NCBI GenBank assembly: GCA_905193765.1
Contig: CAJJPZ010000149.1
Span: 1-5,404 of the forward strand
Source: an uncultured Eubacterium sp.
Lineage (GTDB): Bacteria; Bacillota; Clostridia; Peptostreptococcales; Anaerovoracaceae
Length of the DNA: 5,404 nt
Reading direction: 5' to 3'
This document shows positions 1 through 4,485 of this stretch, piece by piece; the stretch's first letter is position 1; each line of letters begins with the position of its first letter. Both the position numbers and the translations under genes were made by a program. Under the pieces are notes generated by a model that was not told where the DNA came from, did not search any database, and worked only from the letters and a program-made list of their open reading frames with translations.

Positions 1-614
1 AAAGAGCCAAAGAATTATACAGGTCTGGGCTGGAATATCTTGAACATATGGGACTGGCCCATTCAGAACATTATGCTACTGCACTGATCAACACCGGGGA
101 CGTGTATGTCAACTCACGTGAACTGCAGGAGGCACTGCAATGCTTCTTGCGGGCACGTGATCTGCTGATAGAGTGCGGTCTCGCCGGAGACTACAGGATG
201 GCAGCACTGAACAACAACATCAGTATGGTTTACCGGGATACCGGTGAATTCGACAAGGCAGAACAGGCACTGGATATCGCCTTTCGTATCATCAGGGGGA
301 TCCCGGAGTGCCGGGGCGAGCTGGCGACTACGTATATAAATCTGGGAGAGCTCCAGGTGCGGCAGAACAAACTGGAAATGGCGCAGGAAAGCTTCGAAGA
401 AGCGTGCCGTATATTTGAAGAAGACGGCGGCAGTGATGTCCACTATTCGTCAGCATGTGCAGGGCTGGGTCAGGTTTTCTATCTGAAAGGCCACATACCC
501 GAGGCTGTCAGATGGTATGAAAAAGCGCTGACACTGATGGAACGTGACTTTGGCCGTACCGGGTATTATAAAATACTTGAAGCCAATCTGGCGAAACTGA
601 AAGGAATGGCATGA
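1..614 (+). CDS. Tetratricopeptide-repeat protein, 5' end missing
   Basis: The reading frame is open from the first base (first full codon at base 3), and the residues before the first Met at base 48 already form a TPR-like helix (AKELYRSGLEYLEHMG). The gene therefore starts outside the window, and the Met at 48 is internal. Counting from that Met, four helix-turn-helix repeats with a period of about 41 residues are visible at roughly 6-40, 49-82, 90-124 and 131-165. They carry the usual TPR signature: small residues at fixed places, Y/N-x-x-G in the first helix and A-x-x-x-[FY]-x-x-A in the second. TPR arrays are protein-protein interaction scaffolds. No enzyme domain, signal peptide or membrane segment is visible. 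The stop overlaps the next start (ATGA), so it is probably translationally coupled to the nucleotidyltransferase-like protein and may be its partner. The exact function is unknown. Confidence 0.88.
   Translation, partial: RAKELYRSGLEYLEHMGLAHSEHYATALINTGDVYVNSRELQEALQCFLRARDLLIECGLAGDYRMAALNNNISMVYRDTGEFDKAEQALDIAFRIIRGIPECRGELATTYINLGELQVRQNKLEMAQESFEEACRIFEEDGGSDVHYSSACAGLGQVFYLKGHIPEAVRWYEKALTLMERDFGRTGYYKILEANLAKLKGMA
600..605 (+). promoter_or_regulatory. Ribosome binding site inside the TPR gene for the DUF4037 gene
   Basis: AAAGGA lies inside the last codons of the TPR gene. It is 5 nt before the ATG at 611 and 8 nt before the adjacent in-frame ATG at 614. The spacing slightly favours the second Met. 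The first gives the ATGA overlap with the upstream stop. The two choices differ by a single residue. Confidence 0.6.
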
Positions 615-1552
615 TGAAAGGACTGGAACTTTCAAGAATATATTTTGAAGAATACGGGAAACAGATGATAGACTCTCAGCTGGCACAGTACAGGCCGTAT
701 ATGGCGGTCGGGCTCGTAGGCGAAGGTTCCGAATGCCTGGGATTTGACGATGAGATCTCCATGGATCACGATTTCGGACCGGCATTCTGTATTTGGGTAC
801 CAGAGGAGATCTACACAAAGGCGGGTGCCGTGATGCAGAGGGCATATGACAGTCTGCCGGCATTCTGTCAGGGATATACGAGGATCACATCTGCACAGGG
901 AGGCGGCCGTATCGGCGTACTTACACTGGAAGGATTTTACCGCAAGTTTACAGGAATTTCCCAGGCACCACAGGATAATATGGAGTGGTTCAGGATACCG
1001 GAGCGCTTTCTGGCAACTGTAACAAACGGAGAAGTCTTTGTAGATCATCTGGGGACTTTTTCTCAGATACGAAGTGCTTTGAAAGCCTTTTATCCGGAAG
1101 ATGTATTAAAGAAAAAACTGGCAGCCCGGTGTGCTGTGATGGCACAGGCCGGACAGTACAACTATGGGAGATGCATGAAGCGGGGCGACAGCCAGGCGGC
1201 TTATCTGGCTTGCGGTGAGTTCATCAGAACGGCTATGTCGGTGGTTTATCTGCTCAACGAAGCATACATGCCGTATTATAAGTGGATGTTCCGTGGAGCA
1301 AGGGATTTTCGTATTTTGAATGATGAAGTTGACCTCATGGCAGAGATGACTCAGATAACAGATCAGCAGGAAAACAGCAGATGTAAAGAGCAGATGATTG
1401 AGCAGATCTGTATTGCTGTGGGACGGGAATTGAACAGGCGTGGATTTACAAGGAGCACGGATGCGTTTTTACAGACACAGGGTGAAGAACTGATGAGAGG
1501 GATACGTGATGCCAGGCTGCGGAATCTGCATATTATGGCTGATTACGATTAG
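611..1552 (+). CDS. DUF4037-family nucleotidyltransferase-like protein
   Basis: The 313-residue protein shows the core signature of the polymerase-beta/kanamycin-nucleotidyltransferase superfamily. G39-S40, an 11-residue gap and D52-H-D54-F fit the pattern [G]-[GS]-x(9-13)-D-h-[DE]-h, in which the two acidic residues hold the catalytic metal. The stretch GEGSECLGFDDEIS followed by DHDFGP is typical of the DUF4037 family. After the catalytic domain comes a helical region (about 167-235) ending in NEAYMPYYKWMFRG (216-229), which resembles the helical C-terminal domain of antibiotic nucleotidyltransferases. This predicts transfer of a nucleotide to a protein, RNA or small molecule in the cytoplasm. 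The target is unknown. The gene overlaps the TPR gene by 4 bp and precedes a DUF4125 gene. The key residues look intact, so an active enzyme is likely, but activity is inferred only. Confidence 0.85.
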   Translation: MMKGLELSRIYFEEYGKQMIDSQLAQYRPYMAVGLVGEGSECLGFDDEISMDHDFGPAFCIWVPEEIYTKAGAVMQRAYDSLPAFCQGYTRITSAQGGGRIGVLTLEGFYRKFTGISQAPQDNMEWFRIPERFLATVTNGEVFVDHLGTFSQIRSALKAFYPEDVLKKKLAARCAVMAQAGQYNYGRCMKRGDSQAAYLACGEFIRTAMSVVYLLNEAYMPYYKWMFRGARDFRILNDEVDLMAEMTQITDQQENSRCKEQMIEQICIAVGRELNRRGFTRSTDAFLQTQGEELMRGIRDARLRNLHIMADYD

Positions 1553-1558
1553 CAGAGA

Positions 1559-1597
1559 CTGCCTTTGGCATTACGCATACAGATGGCGGGAAGGCAG
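1559..1597 (+). repeat. Inverted repeat in the gap between the DUF4037 and DUF4125 genes
   Basis: CTGCCTT (1559-1565) and AAGGCAG (1591-1597) form a perfect 7-bp stem around a 25-nt loop. They sit just after the stop at 1552 in a 105-bp gap. No run of T follows, so this is not an intrinsic terminator, and I see no convincing promoter in the gap. It could be an RNA processing or stability element in the operon transcript, or chance. Confidence 0.3.
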
Positions 1598-1657
1598 CAG
1601 GATGCAGCTGGACAAGACACTAGACGCAGTCTTTACGTGAAAGAGAGATGAGATTTC

Positions 1658-2320
1658 ATGAGATATATCAATGACGCAATGAAAAAGAACAATACTCCGA
1701 ATGACAGACTGATCAACCGGATCATAGAGCTGGAATGGACTATGTTTGATAATGTGACAAATACAGGTGGCAGGGCAGCCTGTCAGGACGATGAGTGGAC
1801 CTTTTATGTGATGAGGTTCAGCCAGTTTTCGGCGTTCAGCGAGGCGATGCTTCAAAGCTACGAACAGGATCTTTTACAGGCACAGCGGGAAGGGCGCAAT
1901 GTGGTGACTGAAAAGTACGGCTACATGATGGAGTATACAGATCCTGACTATTTTGACCGGCATCTGAAGGCAGTGCTCCCACAGATTTCTGCTGAAAAGG
2001 AGGAGTTGGTAGACAGGACTGTCAACCTGCTTTTAGGGTTTGAGAAAGTCTTCGATACACGGTATCCGGCTCTGTACAGTAAAAGTAGGTCTTTACAGGC
2101 GTCAGAGGCCGGAAATGTATCATTTCACCTTTATATGATAGGAGAACTGAAAACCTATTCACAGATGACTCTGGAGCTGTATTATAAGCATATCGCCGGG
2201 ATCGACCAGGCAGATGAAGTGCACAATCCGTCTTTTGTGATCCATCGGATGATGACGTCATTTTACGGATATGCATCACTGGAGGACGCAGAAGTACGGA
2301 TAAGATACGGGCAGCATTGA
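1658..2320 (+). CDS. DUF4125-family protein
   Basis: The 220-residue soluble protein matches what I recall of DUF4125: an early EWTMF (26-30), NTGGRAACQDD (35-45), MRFSQF (52-57), a long helix with SYEQDL and GRN, EKYGYMME (about 85-92), and a late GELKTYSQMTLELYY segment. The conserved polar and aromatic residues suggest a binding or catalytic pocket, but no reaction is known to me. An in-frame TGA at 1649-1651 rules out a longer product, so ATG 1658 is the first possible Met. Its Shine-Dalgarno is weak (AGAGAG, about 10 nt upstream), which may mean low translation. DUF4125 and DUF4037 proteins tend to occur together, which supports a shared role here. There is no signal peptide or membrane helix. 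Confidence 0.82.
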   Translation: MRYINDAMKKNNTPNDRLINRIIELEWTMFDNVTNTGGRAACQDDEWTFYVMRFSQFSAFSEAMLQSYEQDLLQAQREGRNVVTEKYGYMMEYTDPDYFDRHLKAVLPQISAEKEELVDRTVNLLLGFEKVFDTRYPALYSKSRSLQASEAGNVSFHLYMIGELKTYSQMTLELYYKHIAGIDQADEVHNPSFVIHRMMTSFYGYASLEDAEVRIRYGQH

Positions 2321-2348
2321 GCAGAAGGTTTTGCGGGAGGTATGAACT

Positions 2349-3197
2349 ATGTCAGCTGAAAAGAAAGCAGATTTACAGCAGAAGCTGTATTCTATCGGGG
2401 AAGTGAGTCGGATCTGCAATATATCTAAGAAGACGCTTCGTTTTTACGATAAGATCGATATCATATCACCGGACTATATTTGTGAGGAAAACAAGTACCG
2501 GTATTATAACAGAGAGACGCTGCTTCTGGTGCCAGTCATAAAGTATTTCAAACAGATGGGCTTCAAGCTGGAAGAAATGAAAGACTTTCTTGAAAGTGAT
2601 AACTATGAAGTGCAGGAGCGGGGATTCAGAAGAAAGATAGATGAGCTCAAGCAGCAGAAAGAGGACATAAATGTAGCATACACATCTGTCAGTGACTGGT
2701 ACGATCTGATCCTTGAGGCAGGAAGTGTGCTGGAAAACAACGTGACCGAGGTCTCGGTAAAGTATGTTGAGATGCATTCTGTCTGCTATATGGAACAGAC
2801 ATTTAATCATAATTATATGGAGTCGATCATCAATATCGAATGGACCAATTATCTGGAAGAGATTGGCCATGCGATCACGGGACCGGTCTGCATGAATTTT
2901 CCTGATATAAAAGAAAAGCTGGACGGCAAGCCGACGAAGGTATATGTGTTCCAGCGTGGAGCGCGGGACATCGATGACAGCAGAACCATGGCTTTTGGTG
3001 GCAGGATGATGCTGTCAGCGTATCATATAGGGTCGCACGATACCATCAATGAAACGTACTACAAGATATTCAGGTGGGCGGAGAATCACGGCTATAAGTA
3101 TGGCAATTCCTCCATTGAGCGATATGTGACCGATTACTGGACTATTCGTAAATCCAGGGAATTTGTAACGGAAATTTTTGTTGATATTGTAAAATGA
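2349..3197 (+). CDS. MerR-family transcriptional regulator with GyrI-like effector domain
   Basis: The 282-residue protein has three parts. The N-terminal winged-helix MerR DNA-binding domain (about 14-82) includes YSIGEVSRICNISKKTLRFY, DKIDIISPDY and the wing KYRYYN. A dimerisation coiled coil follows (about 94-112, RRKIDELKQQKEDINVAY). The C-terminal half (about 130-282) resembles the GyrI-like ligand domain of BmrR/TipA-type regulators. Near its end, IERYVTDYW (256-264) carries a Glu (E257) placed like the acidic ligand contact of that fold (inference). Such proteins bind between widely spaced -35 and -10 boxes and activate when ligand binds. GGGAGG at 2335-2340 lies 8 nt before the ATG, which favours this start. 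The gap from the DUF4125 gene is 28 bp and to the shell gene 24 bp. The likely target is the 20-bp-spacer promoter at 4394-4425. No cysteine-rich metal site is seen, so an organic effector is more likely. Confidence 0.92.
   Translation: MSAEKKADLQQKLYSIGEVSRICNISKKTLRFYDKIDIISPDYICEENKYRYYNRETLLLVPVIKYFKQMGFKLEEMKDFLESDNYEVQERGFRRKIDELKQQKEDINVAYTSVSDWYDLILEAGSVLENNVTEVSVKYVEMHSVCYMEQTFNHNYMESIINIEWTNYLEEIGHAITGPVCMNFPDIKEKLDGKPTKVYVFQRGARDIDDSRTMAFGGRMMLSAYHIGSHDTINETYYKIFRWAENHGYKYGNSSIERYVTDYWTIRKSREFVTEIFVDIVK
3175..3188 (+). repeat. 14-bp direct repeat, copy 1
   Basis: TTTTTGTTGATATT is within the last codons of the MerR gene and recurs exactly at 4243-4256, just after the terminator. 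The two copies bracket the shell-protein/GTPase gene pair. Similarity continues weakly beyond both copies: TGA and then AGCAGT follow within 25 bp in each. Confidence 0.6.
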
Positions 3198-3209
3198 TTT
3201 TAGCAGTTT

Positions 3210-3215
3210 AGGAGA
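3210..3215 (+). promoter_or_regulatory. Ribosome binding site for the EutS/PduU-like gene
   Basis: AGGAGA lies 6 nt before ATG 3222. This is a near-ideal site and the main reason to prefer the longer start over the internal Met at 3291, which has only a purine stretch (GGAAGGAAAG) directly abutting it. Confidence 0.7.
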
Positions 3216-3221
3216 ACAAGT

Positions 3222-3632
3222 ATGGATTTCAATGATGTAAAGGATCTGCGGCAGATGATCCCGGCAGATCCACAGTATGCGGAAGGAAAGATGAGGATCA
3301 TTCAGGAACTTGTTCCGGGCAAGCAGATCACACTTGCACATGTGATCGGAGGTCCAAGACCGATCGTGTACAAGAAGCTGGGGTTGAACCCGGATGTGGA
3401 TTACGGTAATTCTGCCATCGGGATACTCAATATGAGCCCGCCGGAATCTGCTGTGATCGCCAGCGACATTTCCATAAAGACAGGAGATGTATATCTGGGG
3501 TTCGTGGATCGGTTCAGTGGTACGCTCATCATAACAGGACTTCTTTCGGAGGTCAATAGTGCGGTAGAAGAAATCGTACGTTATTTCCGGGATGATCTTG
3601 GGTACTCCTGTTGCGAGATCACCCGACGGTAG
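3222..3632 (+). CDS. eutS: EutS/PduU-type bacterial microcompartment shell protein
   Basis: The 136-residue protein matches the circularly permuted single BMC-domain shell proteins EutS and PduU. RIIQELVPGKQITLAHVI (26-43) corresponds to the segment that forms the six-stranded beta-barrel plug over the hexamer pore. It is followed by the family motifs AIGILNMSP, AVIASDISIKTGDVYLGFVDRFSG and the end CCEITRR. EutS and PduU are about 111-116 residues. This protein has about 23 extra N-terminal residues (MDFNDVKDLRQMIP...) that could form a short amphipathic helix. The alternative start Met24 (base 3291) would give 113 residues, the standard length, but the better ribosome site favours the long form. 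The symbol is given at family level, because EutS and PduU cannot be told apart by eye. It lies 24 bp after the MerR gene and 12 bp before the GTPase gene. It would be a hexameric component of a protein-shelled organelle facet. Confidence 0.93.
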   Translation: MDFNDVKDLRQMIPADPQYAEGKMRIIQELVPGKQITLAHVIGGPRPIVYKKLGLNPDVDYGNSAIGILNMSPPESAVIASDISIKTGDVYLGFVDRFSGTLIITGLLSEVNSAVEEIVRYFRDDLGYSCCEITRR

Positions 3633-3644
3633 AAGGGCAGCCCG

Positions 3645-4142
3645 ATGAGGAAGATTATTTTTATTGGACGAAGTGAAGCGGGTAAGACGACTCTGACTCA
3701 GGCATTGAAAGGGGAGCATATCACATATCAAAAGACCCAGTATGTGAATAATTATGATGTGATAATCGATACACCTGGGGAATATGCAGAAACCAAGACG
3801 CTGGGCGGCGCCCTTGCAGTTTATTCTTATGAAGCAGATGTGGTGGGACTGCTTTTGAGTGCTACTGAACCGTATTCTCTGTACCCACCTAATATAACGA
3901 CACTGTGTAACCGTGAGGTGATAGGGATAATCACCAAGATCGATCACCCACAGGCTAATGTGCATCAGGCGGAGGAATGGCTGCGACTGGCAGGCTGTGA
4001 AAAGATCTTCCATGTCAGCGCATATACGGGGGATGGTATCCCCGAACTGCTGGAATTTCTCAGTGAAGACGGGGATGTGCTCCCGTGGGAAGAAGCCAAA
4101 AAACAGGATGATGGATATACTCTGGAGAAGACTGACCTATAG
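3645..4142 (+). CDS. eutP: EutP/PduV-type microcompartment-associated GTPase
   Basis: The 165-residue small P-loop GTPase carries Walker A GRSEAGKTT (8-16), a switch I region with YQKTQ (T31), G3 DTPGEY (42-47), G4 TKID (97-100) and a G5-like VSAYTG (124-129). DTPGEY and the YQKTQ segment are characteristic of EutP/PduV and separate them from other Ras-like GTPases. Family members are linked to ethanolamine or propanediol microcompartments, and PduV has been connected with compartment positioning. The precise role is unsettled, and acetate-kinase-like activity has been reported for EutP. A short acidic tail (about 145-165, rich in D, E and K) makes it slightly longer than the usual 150-159 residues. 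GAAGGG lies 7 nt before the ATG. It is translated right after the shell gene (12-bp gap) and is the last gene before a strong terminator. Confidence 0.93.
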   Translation: MRKIIFIGRSEAGKTTLTQALKGEHITYQKTQYVNNYDVIIDTPGEYAETKTLGGALAVYSYEADVVGLLLSATEPYSLYPPNITTLCNREVIGIITKIDHPQANVHQAEEWLRLAGCEKIFHVSAYTGDGIPELLEFLSEDGDVLPWEEAKKQDDGYTLEKTDL

Positions 4143-4150
4143 GGGAATGT

Positions 4151-4181
4151 TTGATTGTGGACTGTTTAGGGCAAGTATAAT
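4151..4181 (+). promoter_or_regulatory. Possible promoter just before the terminator
   Basis: TTGATT (4151-4156) and a perfect TATAAT (4176-4181) are separated by 19 bp. The spacer carries a weak dyad near its centre (TGnnCT-GTTT-AGnnCA, 4158-4173). Transcription would start near 4188 and meet the terminator about 60 nt later. A single TATAAT can occur by chance in a window this size, so this is tentative. Confidence 0.25.
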
Positions 4182-4182
4182 G

Positions 4183-4200
4183 TGCTCCCGGATGGGAGCA
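4183..4200 (+). repeat. GC-rich hairpin upstream of the terminator
   Basis: TGCTCCC (4183-4189) and GGGAGCA (4194-4200) form a perfect 7-bp stem with a GGAT loop, extendable by one G-U and one A-U pair. It lacks a T run of its own and sits 4 nt before the terminator stem. It may protect the 3' end of the upstream transcript or add to termination. Confidence 0.6.
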
Positions 4201-4204
4201 TAGA

Positions 4205-4247
4205 AGAGTTTTTTCTGAAGACATATTTTCAGAAAAGGCTCTTTTTT
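4205..4247 (+). terminator. Strong Rho-independent terminator after the GTPase gene
   Basis: The left arm 4205-4219 and right arm 4228-4242 pair over 15 bp in RNA, with two G-U pairs, around an 8-nt loop (GACATATT). A run of six T (4242-4247) follows, overlapping the arm by one base. It sits about 60 bp after the stop at 4142. No matching A run precedes the left arm, so it should act on the + strand only. It separates the upstream unit from the transporter gene. Confidence 0.88.
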
Positions 4248-4256
4248 GTTGATATT
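4243..4256 (+). repeat. 14-bp direct repeat, copy 2
   Basis: This is an exact second copy of TTTTTGTTGATATT (copy 1 at 3175-3188). It overlaps the T run of the terminator and lies 1068 bp from the first copy. Confidence 0.6.
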
Positions 4257-4393
4257 ACAAGGGTGAAGCAGTCTTTTGAGTATCAGAAAATTTTAAAAAT
4301 ATTGCAAATAGTAGATATTATTACTGTAATAAAACAAAAATACTGGAAGAAAAACCTTGAATTTTACGCTTTTGTTTGGAATTTTTTTTGTCA
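4257..4393 (+). other. AT-rich non-coding stretch upstream of the transporter promoter
   Basis: This is the main part of the 343-bp gap between the GTPase gene and the transporter gene. Base composition is far more AT-rich than the flanking genes. I see no gene, tRNA or recognisable riboswitch in it. It holds a perfect 15-bp palindrome (4318-4332), a loose direct repeat TTGAATTTT/TTGGAATTTT starting at 4357 and 4376 (about two helical turns apart), and a run of eight T (4382-4389). The T run lies just upstream of the -35 box and could act as an UP-like element. Confidence 0.6.
4318..4332 (+). promoter_or_regulatory. Perfect palindrome, candidate operator
   Basis: TTATTACTGTAATAA has 7-bp arms around one central base. 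Its centre (4325) lies about 105 bp upstream of the predicted transcription start near 4432, so it would suit an activator or a distal repressor rather than direct blocking of RNA polymerase. I cannot assign it to a specific regulator. Confidence 0.4.
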
Positions 4394-4425
4394 TTGACAT
4401 TCCTCATAGGAGTATGGGCTAAAAT
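4394..4425 (+). promoter_or_regulatory. MerR-type promoter with 20-bp spacer and internal operator
   Basis: A consensus -35 box TTGACA (4394-4399) and -10 box TAAAAT (4420-4425) are 20 bp apart, too far for normal use. The spacer carries an inverted repeat, CATA-GGAG-TATG (4405-4416), extended by C4403-G4418 across one mismatch. It is centred at 4410.5, within 1 bp of the spacer centre. Long-spacer promoters with a central dyad are the known binding architecture of MerR activators, and a MerR gene lies 1.2 kb upstream. An activator-dependent promoter for the transporter gene is therefore likely (inference). Confidence 0.68.
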
Positions 4426-4431
4426 AAAGAT

Positions 4432-4448
4432 AAGATTTATAGAATCTT
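4432..4448 (+). promoter_or_regulatory. 5' UTR hairpin at the predicted transcript start
   Basis: AAGATT (4432-4437) and AATCTT (4443-4448) pair perfectly around TATAG. Counting 7 nt from the end of the -10 box places the transcript start at about 4432, so the mRNA would begin with this hairpin. Such 5'-terminal stems can slow RNA decay. Confidence 0.4.
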
Positions 4449-4473
4449 CGTTATGTTGCAATCATTTATTAAA

Positions 4474-4479
4474 AGGAGG
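4474..4479 (+). promoter_or_regulatory. Consensus ribosome binding site of the transporter gene
   Basis: AGGAGG lies 6 nt before ATG 4486 and is the strongest Shine-Dalgarno in the window. It fixes the start codon. Confidence 0.85.
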
Positions 4480-4485
4480 AGTATT

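Noticed and set aside
48..614. TPR gene starting at the Met at base 48
   Set aside because: The frame is open upstream to the window edge and encodes TPR-like helix sequence before this Met, with no ribosome site in front of it.
1583..1651. A 22-codon frame in the gap before the DUF4125 gene
   Set aside because: It has no good ribosome site and no conserved-looking content. It is in the same frame as DUF4125 but ends at a TGA before that gene's start.
3163..3195. A promoter for eutS at the end of the MerR gene (TTGTAA ... TAAAAT)
   Set aside because: The spacer is 21 bp with no central dyad, and the short gap and strong ribosome site are explained by co-transcription with the MerR gene.
3015..4013. 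A 332-codon open frame on the - strand opposite the MerR 3' end, eutS and eutP
   Set aside because: It is fully covered by three well-recognised + strand genes with ribosome sites. Its translation shows no domain, is rich in Cys/His/Ile with no family pattern, and it is best explained by the codon structure of the sense genes.
4183..4247. Tandem hairpins as an ANTAR (EutV/EutW) antitermination target
   Set aside because: ANTAR targets have two stems with six-base loops carrying A at position 1 and G at position 4. Here the loops are GGAT and an 8-base loop, and no EutVW genes are visible.
4182..4397. A 71-codon + strand frame over the terminator region
   Set aside because: It runs through the hairpin and terminator arms and AT-rich DNA, has no ribosome site, and its product is low in complexity with no recognisable pattern.
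4388..4425. A sigma-54 type promoter for the transporter gene
   Set aside because: No GG-N10-GC element is correctly placed, while the -35 and -10 boxes of the long-spacer promoter explain the region.
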